In this document: positions 53,875 to 64,000 of the stretch, one piece after another
Numbering within the stretch: the first letter of the stretch is position 1
Layout of the letters: the number at the start of each line of letters is the position of its first letter
Assembly (NCBI RefSeq): GCF_910592395.1
Contig: NC_088311.1
Location: 5,706,501-5,770,500 of the forward strand
Origin: Lineus longissimus
Taxonomy: Eukaryota; Nemertea; Pilidiophora; Heteronemertea; Lineidae
DNA length: 64,000 nt
Direction: 5' to 3'
The notes under the pieces: generated by a model
What the model was told of the DNA's origin: nothing
Seen by the model: only the letters and a program-made list of their open reading frames with translations
Database searches by the model: none
Program-made: the position numbers and the translations under genes

Positions 53875-56566
53875 TATCATCAAAATCTATCTGATGGAGG
53901 CAGACAATGCCTTGAGATAATGCCATTGCCAGGCGATGGGCATATTCTGACAGTTATTGAAAGACAATTCTTGGATGCGTTGTAAAATGGCCACACTTAT
54001 TCTGCCACACTGTTGTCACACAAATGAGTCATGGTGACTATACAGAAAGATCTCAGAGAAAGATTAGAGGGAAAAAAATTGAACCTCTTTATGCTGGTTT
54101 TTGCCTCGAAAACAAAAGGAAGGATATGATAGGGAGTCCTTACTTTGTAATCCTAGAGTGGAGCCCAACAAAACAAAAAGCAGGCATATCGGTAATATTA
54201 ATAAATCCCTGAAATTTTAAGAGCAAAATATTTTAATTTATACATTGAATTCATGGACCAATGGACAAAGCATAGAAAATCCCCCTTTGCCTTCTGGAAT
54301 TCTTGGATAAACATGCTGTACCATACACACCACCAACTACCTAAAACATCATTTATGAATGTTGATCTACACCAGTAGGCGTGGGGGCTGCCATCTCAGT
54401 CTTAATAGCCCTTCTAATCACTATCTCCGGTTATCCACTATCTCATGGGCCTAGCCCATGTAGCTGAATCCCCTCGTCCCACACTCAATTAAAAGGCTAC
54501 AGGCCCATACCTCAGAAAGACCAAAAGCTGATTATGCCCCCCCCCCCACACCAACCCCCTTTCGGCGGAGACTAATGAAAGATATTTTAGTCCCAGGGCA
54601 CCTCTCCCCAAGAGCCAAGAACAACCAGGTCTTCTACTCAATATATTTTTAATTCTAGGACCTGTACTGTAGCGTTCATAGCAGTAAACTATTTTTAAAC
54701 AGCGTACCAAAAGTAAAATCATGACGCTAGCTGCGCTGCCTACATTGTATTGAATTATACACTAGCCTATTTACATACAGATAGGCCTACATTGTCGCCA
54801 TCATCATGCAGCATCAAAATCATGCCCATGATGACGATGTCTATCGTAGTTTTTATATTATGGTACCGTGTACTATAGAGGTATCTTTTCCCAAGCCCTT
54901 TTCCATCACCACACGGCAAGTTCATCCCGAAATGTATACACATGGTCATGGACAAATCAAAGACAATACTTGCATCATCTCGAAACATCCAAACAACACG
55001 GGTGTGGTGGTGCGGTTTCTGGTCCGCCCGTCACCAGTCACGTGACATTTGGCAACATGCCCAGTAGTCCCGTTGTCGAAGTAGAAAATGTCCCCCTGAC
55101 AAAAGTGTCCGCCTATTGTATTCTAACGGATTTTGGTTTGTCGTTCTTTAGAGGCCATTACTGTCAATACATGTAATACCTCAGAAAAATATAATACGAT
55201 CCTTTTTTTCACCAAAGAAGCTTGGAACCTTGACTTTCTCTATATGGCCTATTGCAAGTCGTAAAGAAGCTTGGAACGTTGACTAATCTCGATCGTAGTG
55301 TTGTAAAAAGAAGCTTGGAACGTTGACTATCTCTAATACAAGTCGTAAAAAGAAGCTTGGAACGTTTTCTTTTGTAGATGTATAAAGTCTTTTGCAAGTC
55401 GTAAAAATATGCTTGGATTCTACTCTTGATTATGTCTAATCTATTGGAGGTCGTAAAAAGAAGCTCGACTTACATTCCTTTGAAAGTCATAAAAAGAAGC
55501 TTAGAACGTTGACTTATAGTCTTTTGTAAGTCGTAAAAAGAAGCTTGGAACGTTGACTTTAAGTCTAAAAATAAGCTTAGATTCTTGACCTGTAAATAGA
55601 AGTTTTGAACCATGGCCTTTTACATTGCCAGTTGTAATAAGAAGCTTCGAAAATTTACTTTCTATATAGGCCCTATATTGTAAGTTTTAAAAAGAAGCTT
55701 TGGAACTTTTACTTTCTGTATAAACTGCAAGTTGTGAAAAAGATGCTTTTGTAAAGTTTGCTTTCTTTATTACAAGTCGTAAAAAGCTTTGGATGAAATG
55801 GCTACATGTGAAAAAACACCTGCGTAGGTACGCACATCTTGACCAAACGCAAATGCATGAGAGTCAGGATGAGGTACGAAAAAAAGATCGTCAGTCGATG
55901 CTGGTGTATAGTCAATGGCTCAGCTGATGCCGTCCTGCTGCTTTATAAAAACGCAATGAAACTTTGATAAATTGGATAGCATTCTCGAAATCAATCAATC
56001 AATAAACTCCTATAATTCTAACTAGAACATCTCATCATTGCACACTTAGCGAGAATCAAATCGTTCATGTAAAAGGGTCCTAATGTTTTAGTTAACTCTT
56101 TTCTCATCATTATGTCACTGGAACATTTCGTCATCCAAAATGTCAGTTTATGTAGTCATTCCGAGAGGACGCTGATATTTATGATGGTCAAACCGGCAAG
56201 CCAAGCCACCGCACTGAATCAACTGAATCAACGTTCTATTTGGACTCTTCGCGTCTCCTTCCAAAGAAATGCACAGTGCGAAATATCACCACCTGTCCTA
56301 CTATCAAAAGCAGTGCCAGGAAGGATCTCTGTCGAAGGTTGTTGTCTTCTTCTTTCACCTGGAGAATTAAGAATTTGGTTATTTACTCTTACAGTTTTGC
56401 TTGCTTTTGGTCGTAAGCGTGATTTTGTTTAAAAATTAGTCATTTCTAAGAACAACTGCGGTAATTAAGGAACTATACTTGCGCTATATGGCTTACTTCC
56501 CGGAGTTCCTAAATAATTTTGGCAGCATCGAAACCCTGTCTTATCCGAGACGTAGGCTGTATAGGT
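53875..56566. other. Spacer with minisatellite
   Basis: Includes a C run near 54538 and the minisatellite at 55213-55790. No coding region with domains was found. An undetected first exon of the RTK could lie here. Confidence 0.5.
55213..55790. repeat. Degenerate minisatellite, about 13 irregular units
   Basis: The core AAAAAGAAGCTTGGAACGTT recurs with a conserved trailing AAGTCGT. Unit length varies from about 31 to 56 nt. Central units are most alike and the right end is more diverged. HindIII-type AAGCTT sites mark most units. Reading frames across it are repeat translations, not genes. Confidence 0.88.
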
Positions 56567-57570
56567 CTAGGAATTATAAAGTTGGGAGAAATGCAACGCA
56601 GCTTGGCTCAAAGAATGTAAGCTGTGCCTATCCATTAAACTGCTGATATTTGTTATCAACCACAAAACAGCACTAACCATTTCATCATTTTGCTCCCCTG
56701 TTTGTTTTGGTTCATTACAGACACTTCTATAGAACCCTTCCGTAATTCCTGCCTCTGTCAGATTGGCCGGACTGAGTAATCTAAGGAACTGCAGGCCTGG
56801 GCAGATCGGGAGGATCAGGTTCACTCGGACTGTGCCCATGCCGCCAAGAACGTAATTGTAGCAGTTGATGCAGTATTTTCGGAGGGCTGCCAACAGTTGC
56901 AGAAAAGGCCTTTGATTGTGAATGGTTTTGGATTGGTAAGAGAAGAAGAAAGTATCTAAGTTCGATTAGACGTCCGTTGTTACTTCAACAATGTTTTTTC
57001 AACAAAATTAAACAAGCGTCAGTAATCAGGGAATGATTATCAAAAACTCGATGAGCAGTCAAGGTGGTGTGGCGTGGGCATCCTCTTCCATGCTCATGCA
57101 ATCGGCTTCATCTATGAACTCCTTGAAGAGCGGTGGAATTAAATTAAATTGATAATGCAATTATGTTTGAAACCCTGTAACTAACGACGTTCGGCAACCT
57201 TATTTACGTGTTAGAGCTTTGTCCCCAGCTATATTAGCGAGTTGATACAAGTTCAGAATGAAAAAATTACTCTGAAGTCGTTCCATACCGAGCCGACGAC
57301 TCTCTGGAAGTTCCTCCCCATGCTGGTGGACATGATACACCACCCGACCCGTTGACAACAAATCGCTGTTGCCACTCTGAGTTGAAACACCTACCGCAAC
57401 AGGTCACCAACATCATAGCCTCTCGTGGACCAGAGTGGGTTCAGCTCCGTCACTTCCAAGGTCGTCGTTTTGGTCAGGTTGGCTATCTCTTCCTGTGTTA
57501 AGGAAGAGGAAGCTGCTGCATCAAGAAGAACTACAATAAACACCGCAGTAAACAAGATCGATCGACCCAT
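56567..57570 (-). CDS. Small secreted protein of unknown family, two exons
   Basis: Exons 57570-57395 and 56909-56567 join through a split Arg codon to give 172 residues. MGRSILFTAVFIVVLLDAAASS is a clear signal peptide (ATG at 57570; an in-frame ATG at 57645 would spoil it). The mature part has four cysteines: KYCINC, LPICPG and SVCNEP. It has sequons NLT (two copies) and NIS, and leucine-rich helical stretches. There is no membrane helix or known domain. An ATG|GTTAGT donor-like site within exon 2 leaves open that the exon splices onward, even to the RTK, but the frame otherwise stays open to TAG at 56567. Confidence 0.6.
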
Positions 57571-58908
57571 CGTTATCGGTATAGACTGGAGTTGACCTTT
57601 AGGGAATGATATAGAAGACCGTAATGCTTTTTTTACCAAGATCAAACAAGTCGAACATGCATCGGCGTTACAATCGGATTCTTCCTATAGGCTACCTGAT
57701 CATGATTGGCGGAACTAAACGTCGCCATTTTAAAGCATGAGGGAAAGGGCCTAGGCATTGTACTCCTGTATTGGTACGGCTTATTGTGAGCCATGACAAG
57801 ATAATGGCTTTGTTTTAAAGACACTGTTCTGAACACTCGGATAGCAAATACTGAACCACGAGAGACTTCATGTGCGACCCGAAATTTTAAGGATTTTTGA
57901 AGCTTATCGTAGTTGTCTTTGTGTTATATTGGGGTGATATCAATATCTACGTTTCTTCTAAATAATCACTGTCATGCAACTTAATGACATGTATTTGGTA
58001 AGATGGCTATAAAGACTTTTGTAGTGATTGTTTTTACTTAACATTTCATGTAATTTACATTTGATACATAAATACATGATTTGCTGTAGAAAACCAGAAA
58101 AGCATGCACTAGACTTTATTGATTATCCACACTGTAATGTTACTGAAGTGATTATATATCGCTTCGGGCCATGCCATCATCAGCACCGGTGCTCAGACAG
58201 CAACAGTGCGAGTTTGATCATGATGTTGCATTTTGACCTCTTCCTTAGATACCAAACACACTTGTATTTGGAGACGTCCGTCGGGTACCTCTGATACCCC
58301 AAGTTACGATATGCAACAACAATGACCAAGGTTTGTATCTCGACGCCATAACTGGACTGGCATTAATTTGGAAACAAAAAAAAACGGCGGACGCGCCAGA
58401 GTTGAGACTGTGGGTTTACCGACAACAACAACAACGTAATGGCGGTTTATTTGAACTAGTCTCCAATATTTCTATTTCTGCGAATCCGTCGCCACGCAAA
58501 TGTAAACTACTCTCTCTCTCATCTGGAGACATCAGGTGTTGCTTTGGTGCGGCGAAGATGATCTTACCAAATATATTCAACTCTACAGTATCAAAGATGC
58601 CCGATTAATTCACAAGATGGATATACCACACAGTGACCCCTGTTATTCACAAAAGTCCCAGGGTTGCGGAGAACCAATCATAGCCAACAGCCACCTTTTT
58701 ACAAGTTGCAAAATAAATGTAGATATATTTAAACTATGTGTTCACAGCATAAACGACGATTATAACAAAATGTATTTAGTTTGCGTATGACCTTGCATGT
58801 TTTTTCCCAGGGAGCAAAGCTCCAGACAACTGTTCTGCCTAACGGCGATATATTCCACAGAAAGATACGGCGCCAAACATCTTTAACTTTCAATCGTCTT
58901 TACAAACA
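57571..58908. other. Spacer, no gene recognised
   Basis: Short frames at 58028, 58333 and 58536 have no recognisable domain. A short CAA run occurs near 58425. Nothing else seen. Confidence 0.5.
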
Positions 58909-59244
58909 ATGGACTCGAATGGCTCAATACGAAATATGGCGGATTATGGTCTACCGAATGATACAGCCGTGAAATTTACCCCTGATCAGTTTGGACGAGT
59001 TTTCGTCCTCTACAAACTTCATTCTGTGATTCAAGGGGCTTATCTTGCTTGTGCAGCAAGAATGAGTATTCTCACCAGGGAGGGATTGTATAGTACCGAC
59101 AGGGCTTCCTATCGCAGACAAATCAAGATAGCATCACCTGATCGATCGAAGCTTTCACTTGACAATACATTTGTTGACGAAAACGGACAACTCGTCAGTA
59201 TTCTCTTTATCCATAATAAATCGACAGGATGTATAAATCATTGA
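58909..59244 (+). CDS. Hypothetical 111-residue protein
   Basis: The ATG has a strong context (CAAACAATGG) and the frame has balanced composition, more protein-like than its neighbours: FTPDQFGRVFVLYKLHSV and FVDENGQLVSILFI. It has no signal peptide, membrane helix or family I recognise. It may be an intact small gene, an exon of a larger gene, or chance. Confidence 0.35.
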   Translation: MDSNGSIRNMADYGLPNDTAVKFTPDQFGRVFVLYKLHSVIQGAYLACAARMSILTREGLYSTDRASYRRQIKIASPDRSKLSLDNTFVDENGQLVSILFIHNKSTGCINH

Positions 59245-60309
59245 AAAATCTTGATATTCGAACAATAATGACACCGAGGGGCTTTTGAATATCACCGGGA
59301 TCGCGGCGAAACCAGCTTGAAGAGTTCATATATATCAACATGTACAAAAGGTAGAAATATTTATGAGGTAAAATGTGGGAAAAGCTTAATATTATAGATA
59401 TGCTTTAAGCCCATGAAACCGGGAACATAGAATGTATATATTTTAACATTGTTCTCGACATGTCGCTACCCGAAGTGGCATAGGTCTAGCCGAATAATAC
59501 AATAGAGGATTACATGTATATGTGTGTGTTTGTAGGCCTCGGGCCTCATGTGATATGGGCCTACTCGGCGTATATACTACATGTACTTTGCTTAGACAAT
59601 ACAAACAAACAACGGAAACTACTTGCGTTTATAGACCTACTGATACTATTAACTTAACTATTGAAAACGTATGCTCGGCTCATATCTCAGTCTCCAAGTT
59701 TCGAACTGTCACTGGCCCAAAACGATAGATTGGACGCTCGTGTCATCCTTGCCGTCTGATCTGATCTAAACATAATCGTTCTCAACTGATTAGACAAAGG
59801 CTTCTGTATTCTGAACATGTTGGGATATCGATAACGACGACTGGAAAGGATTTCAATGTACGTATTTTTTTCAAGAACGGTGTTTGACAGTGGTTAGTCG
59901 TAGTGAACAACAACCTCAGAGTGTGCTTCAAGGAGAGCCTAATGGAGTAGTAGGCCTTCTTATACCAATGTCGAATCATGCCGATTTATCTAAGTTGCTT
60001 ATTGTGATTGATATCGATGGTTAAGACATGAAGGAATATAATTTTCTCATATTTTTGTTGTGGTGTCCATGGGGTGTACACGTTTTCTTACAAATAAAAC
60101 CATGGTCATAAGATTTAGCAGCACATGGTCAAGCGTGTAGGTAACGCTTCACGCTATATGTCACTATAAAAGTTCGACGAGAGAAAGTCGCTTCAAAATT
60201 TCTTTTTGCTTCAAGTGAATATGCACCTTACCGTCTTAGTTACGTGAAGGCCAACGGGGTTCTCACCAAAGAACATCATGGTGAACAGAATTTGGCCTTA
60301 TCTTTTCAG
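59245..60309. other. Spacer and 5' region of the 60322 gene
   Basis: No open frame with recognisable domains. The acceptor TCTTTTCAG at 60301-60309 implies a 5' untranslated exon further left, which I could not place. Confidence 0.5.
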
Positions 60310-60321
60310 ACCTGATTCATC

Positions 60322-61547
60322 ATGAACCATGAGATACACCGAGCCCGGGATCGCCTTCAGACGCTGACTCCCATCATTGAAGAGAAGTCCTTCTTCAGTC
60401 TCGAAAGTCTAAGAACGCCCTCGCCGGGAAATGGTGCCAGCTCTCCAGGTATATCAAAGACTCCAAAGCGATTAAAGCAAGTTGTGTGGAATTTTTCCGT
60501 AAACCCAGGACTTCACTAAAGCTTTATCGAATTCATGGAAACATGTTTATTGGTTAAGATTAGGCGAAGCCTATAGGAAAGCTACAAAATGGCCCAAGGG
60601 AAAAGCCTGAGAGCAGACTCATTTTGGAAATTGACTATTAGTCGCCCTCTTTCGAACGAAGCCTATATATTGCTTACTTCTATATACGATGCTATTCACC
60701 AGATCAAGAGAAAAACATTATGTATTTGTCAGTCGTTGCTTTTTCAGACAAGGCAAAGGGAAAGAACGTCCGTCTCCCACCCATAGAAGATACTGAAAAC
60801 GATGATCCGCCCCGTCTCCCCCGTCCGTCTCGAATGCCTTCAGAACTTGATTCCCTCATCAGCGGGTACTTGAGTCAAACAGTAAATCCAAAACCAACAG
60901 CGTTCATCGGTTACGACCCGACCTTATATTGCAAATGTTGTGAACCTATCAACAATGTCAGCCAAATACGCTTGAAGGAATTTAGTAGTGGGTTTCTTTC
61001 TCCTGCTGAAGAACCAGACGCGTTTGGACATTACAAGGCGAAGGATAAACCAAAAATTGGTTCGACTTCGGCAGGAGAGCAGCGGCGGGATGCAAATGCT
61101 GGTGGTAATCGGGCAAGTTTTGGGCCAAGTGATGCGAAAACACTAATGGAAAGACAAAGGACTTATTACAACGACAACAATGCACACGCGCATCAACCAT
61201 TTCATGTCGCCATCCCTGATCACCAACCACAAGCACAATATTTAAACTCTGATATACAGCGCTATGTGCATAACCCTCGGATATACGTCGATACTTCAAA
61301 GGCTCACGTGCCCTCTTCCTTCAGGATGGAACGCAAATTTCCTCAGCCCGAGACGCCCCCTTTTGACCAAAGACGCTCCGATTTGCAGTCTATGAACACT
61401 GTCATGGACGCAGCGTCAAAGTATGACAACAGTATGCAGGCTTTAGAGGGCACCATTAAAAATCTCCGGAGTGGTCGGAAGGTGATAATAGACGAAATGG
61501 AGAATACTTATCGACACTTCGATAAGTTTTCAGGGAGCATCATATAA
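60322..61547 (+). CDS. Orphan 308-residue cytoplasmic protein, two coding exons
   Basis: Coding parts 60322-60448 and 60748-61547 join through a split Asp codon (G|AC) in an open frame ending at TAA. The first exon begins at an acceptor (60309) with 12 nt of 5' UTR, and an in-frame TGA just upstream of ATG fixes the start. The protein is polar and mostly disordered, with RLPPIEDTENDDPPRLPRPSR, a Cys pair YCKCCEP, and an ordered helical C-terminus (YDNSMQALEGTIKNLRSGRK). No signal peptide or membrane helix. I do not recognise the family. AATAAA at 62030-62035 is a possible 3' end. Confidence 0.7.
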
Positions 61548-62284
61548 TTCAAAAGTTAAATCGTCTCCATTCTAACCGAAACGGAGTGGTCTGACATTAT
61601 AGATTATCGGCCTAGTTAATGCATCCAATGTCAAACATTTCGTATCAGTTTTGTAACAAGCTTTTGTGAGAGGCATGAGGTCGACTCTGTTGAATCCAAA
61701 AGAGAAGTCGTCGAGGAGATGTCTTTTACAAAACAGTGTCAAAAGCATTAGAAGTGCCAAGACAGTATGCATAAACTTTTGAATGTCTTTCTATAAAAGA
61801 GTTCCTGTCCTTGATATATGCATCCATGAAATCTTTGCGCTGGCTTTTGAGGTTTGCCTGTCGCATTCTTCTCCTCTCTTAACCCACTTGACGGGGCCGG
61901 CAAGAAAAAAAAACCGCATGGCACAAATTGTATAGTTGTCATCAACTTTTCAAATAGAGAGACAGAGAGGTCTCAAAGGGCCCTCACTGACTTGGTTCAG
62001 GCCCTAAGTTGTTTTGAAAAGCTTTTCGAAATAAATGTAACAGAAATACGATTGACTGGACGGCTAATAATTCGTTGTTATATTTTTATACGAGTATGCA
62101 AGTATGTGAAAGTTGACTTCCCACTTTGGTTTCATGGAATCTGTGCTCATTAGATACTAATTAATCATACTGAGACCGATGGTACAATTACCCGGATATT
62201 ACCATTTATTGCAAAATATTGTGAGATAGAGAAACGTCCCTTTTTACTTCACAATAGATTGGTGGATGTTATAAAGCGGCACGC
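61548..62284. other. 3' flank of the orphan gene and upstream of the EGF gene
   Basis: AATAAA at 62030-62035 may end the orphan transcript. TTATAAAG at 62269 is only 9 bases before the next ATG, too close to be its TATA box. No other gene seen. Confidence 0.5.
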
Positions 62285-64000
62285 ATGGCTCGGCTGAAGA
62301 GTGCAGGATTTGCGATTTTACTTCTCATTTCATCATTCTGCGGAATCATCGGTAAGTTGAAGTTGCAGATGACATAACTGATAATTTGAGGCCTTATAGC
62401 CTAGTTGTTACACGCTGTTGGCTGCCACCCAATAGGATCCGGGTTCGATTTTGGGGAGAACCGCACAGAATTCTATTTTTGATTAAAGCGGCGTGGTTTT
62501 CAAGAAATAAAATTCCTTGCTCACAGATTTTAGAGTCTCAGACGGATAAGACTTGAAGCCGTGGTCCCTTTGTACGTGAATATCTCTGCCTAGACAATTT
62601 AAATATCCCATGCAGGTGGACAGTCCATAGGGTTTTAATAGGACCTCGGTAAATCTGGCATTTCGTTTTTGCCAATGACCATTCAGTATTTCAGTATGAG
62701 GATTTCGTATATTGGCCAATGTGAATCCAGTATTTTTAAGATTTCGTTCCCATGCATGACGATATATGAACACACCAATCTGTCAAAGCTGAAAATGGTG
62801 GAAAACCTTTTTGTACTATTCTTTTGAGATTTTATATAGGCTTATTTTTATGTTGCTTGATATTATCTCTGCCGATACTTAAATTAAACGTGACTGGGTG
62901 TTCTTGATGAGGTCAAGTCGTGCCTGGACGACTGATGCTAAGTTCAATAATCTTTGACTACACATTTGATCAATTAAAATGACTTAGACAAGTTCTCATT
63001 AGAACGGAAGTCGATACTTTATAATGCATGCAGTGTATCAATCTAATTGAATAAATGTATTGTTATCGCTAAAAAACAGTGGCCTTTTTCAATTTCATTT
63101 GTTAAAGGAGTTTGTCGGAAGAGGAAATGATTGGCGTTTCATCTTTAAATCATTACTTGTACCTCATTCGACGAACGCTGCATATAACTCCATGAAAGGG
63201 TATCTGCTGCAGTAGCTGGCGGATGAGTGTTCGTCCTATACTGGCATAGTGAACTATCTTGAGGTCCCGTATAGACTTGAGCTATCTCAATCAAACTCAA
63301 CAAACATAGCTGGTGTCTCTTGTTAACCCGACTTTACGGGTAACTCTTGTTCCAGAAGCGGACTATCCCTGGCCGTGTAATCGAGACGGCTACTTCGGAC
63401 GATCTTGCCACTTCCAGTGCCACTGTAAGAGCGGCATCAGCTGTGAGAAAGAGACGGGAAAATGCCCTTCATCTGACTGTGCAGATGGTTACTGGGGTGA
63501 CCATTGCCTGCTGAGTAAGTATTATAAGCCTGTATATAGGCCTAATAAAGTAGAATGATATCTGAATCTGCAGGGAACCCCCCTTTTAAATTACCATGAT
63601 AGCTATACGAGTTACCAATGTTGCGAAATATGAGGCTAATACACCAGGTACATGTGCCTTTGAATAAGAATTCGTCTTGCTGTGCTGTTTTTCTGAGTGT
63701 CAACCTGAAACAGCATTTTCATGCGCTTTGAAGCTGTAATCTGTTTATTTGTGCTACATAAATGGCTGAGTGAAATACATTCACTTCGTGCTTAGGATGA
63801 CACCCGATCATGTCGATCCATCGCCGCCGTACGTTGGCCGGTATTCTTCCTTGAACGAGGAGATTTAGGATGCATGATGCACAACGCCAATTTTCAACAG
63901 CTTAAACCCTTTGCGTGTAAGAGTGTAAGTGAGAGTAAGTGATAAGAAGTAGTTTGATGCCTATATATATCTAGTGACTTTGAATCCCCTACAGCATCAC
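62285..64000 (+). CDS. EGF-like domain protein with signal peptide, partial at right edge
   Basis: Exon 62285-62351 encodes MARLKSAGFAILLLISSF plus CGII, a signal peptide, and ends in phase 1 at TCG|GTAAGT. Exon 63356-63514 (phase 1-1) encodes an EGF/laminin-EGF-like module with eight cysteines in the order PCNRDGYFGRSC, QCHC, SC, KC, DCADGYWGDHC. A further acceptor CCCCTACAG at the extreme right starts exon 63995, in phase with the preceding donor. Such modules often sit ahead of lectin or other recognition domains in secreted invertebrate proteins, but the rest is outside the window. Confidence 0.78.
62352..63355 (+). other. Intron 1 of the EGF-like gene
   Basis: Donor GTAAGT and acceptor CTTGTTCCAG, phase 1. 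Apart from the tRNA-like fragment nothing is identified. A smaller intron, 63515-63994, separates the EGF exon from the exon at the window edge. Confidence 0.65.
62397..62452 (+). mobile_element. tRNA-derived SINE or tRNA-like fragment
   Basis: An A-box-like TAGCCTAGTTGT (62397-62408) and a B-box-like GGTTCGATTTT (62442-62452) are spaced as in tRNA promoters. The arms do not fold into a good cloverleaf, so a decayed SINE head is likelier than a working tRNA. It lies in the first intron of the EGF gene. Confidence 0.4.

Noticed and set aside
55213-55790. CRISPR array, because of repeats with spacers
   Set aside because: The genome is clearly eukaryotic, repeats are degenerate and spacer lengths irregular, and there are no cas genes.
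58333-58790. Frames of 91 and 84 codons upstream of the 58909 frame
   Set aside because: Overlapping, no domain and no splice support.
62269-62276. TTATAAAG as TATA box of the EGF gene
   Set aside because: Only 9 bases before the ATG, so the start of transcription would fall inside the coding sequence.

Overview
The window looks like nuclear DNA from a marine invertebrate. Genes are split by GT-AG introns, the background is AT-rich and rich in ACATGT-type palindromes, and the gene set (Shab/Kv2 channel, F-type lectin and PAN modules, an intronless Toll-like receptor, an Ig-domain receptor tyrosine kinase) fits a lophotrochozoan such as a mollusc, brachiopod or annelid. Amphioxus cannot be excluded by eye.

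Layout. 1-4078: no recognisable gene. 4079-19138 (+): the 3' part of a Kv2/Shab potassium channel in three exons separated by 5.9 and 6.9 kb introns; the N-terminal T1 exon must lie upstream of the window. 23306-25941 (-): a complete two-exon carboxylesterase with an ER-retention-like C-terminus. 25942-31582: gene-free, with several inverted repeats. 31583-38362 (+): a complete 16-exon, 855-residue type I membrane protein (signal peptide, PAN-like modules, F-type lectin, two more PAN modules, LamG-like domain, transmembrane helix). 40041-41108 (+): an intronless class A GPCR. 43080-45797 (-): an intronless Toll-like receptor, flanked by a pair of direct repeats. 47544-53786 (-): an 18-exon Ig-domain receptor tyrosine kinase with a repetitive kinase insert and a possible PDZ-binding tail. 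55213-55790: a degenerate minisatellite. 56567-57570 (-): a small orphan secreted protein. 60322-61547 (+): a 308-residue orphan protein. 62285 to the right edge (+): the start of a secreted or membrane EGF-like protein that runs off the window.

Most neighbours act at the cell surface or in the secretory pathway: channel, GPCR, TLR, RTK, lectin-type receptor, EGF protein and ER esterase. There is no operon-like logic, but the PAN/F-lectin/LamG receptor and the TLR together suggest an accessory, innate-recognition region. Intron phases were checked for every joined gene. In the PAN/lectin receptor every internal junction except the last is phase 1, the classic signature of exon shuffling.

All exon joins were inferred by eye from splice consensus, phase and protein continuity. 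No alignment or database search was run.
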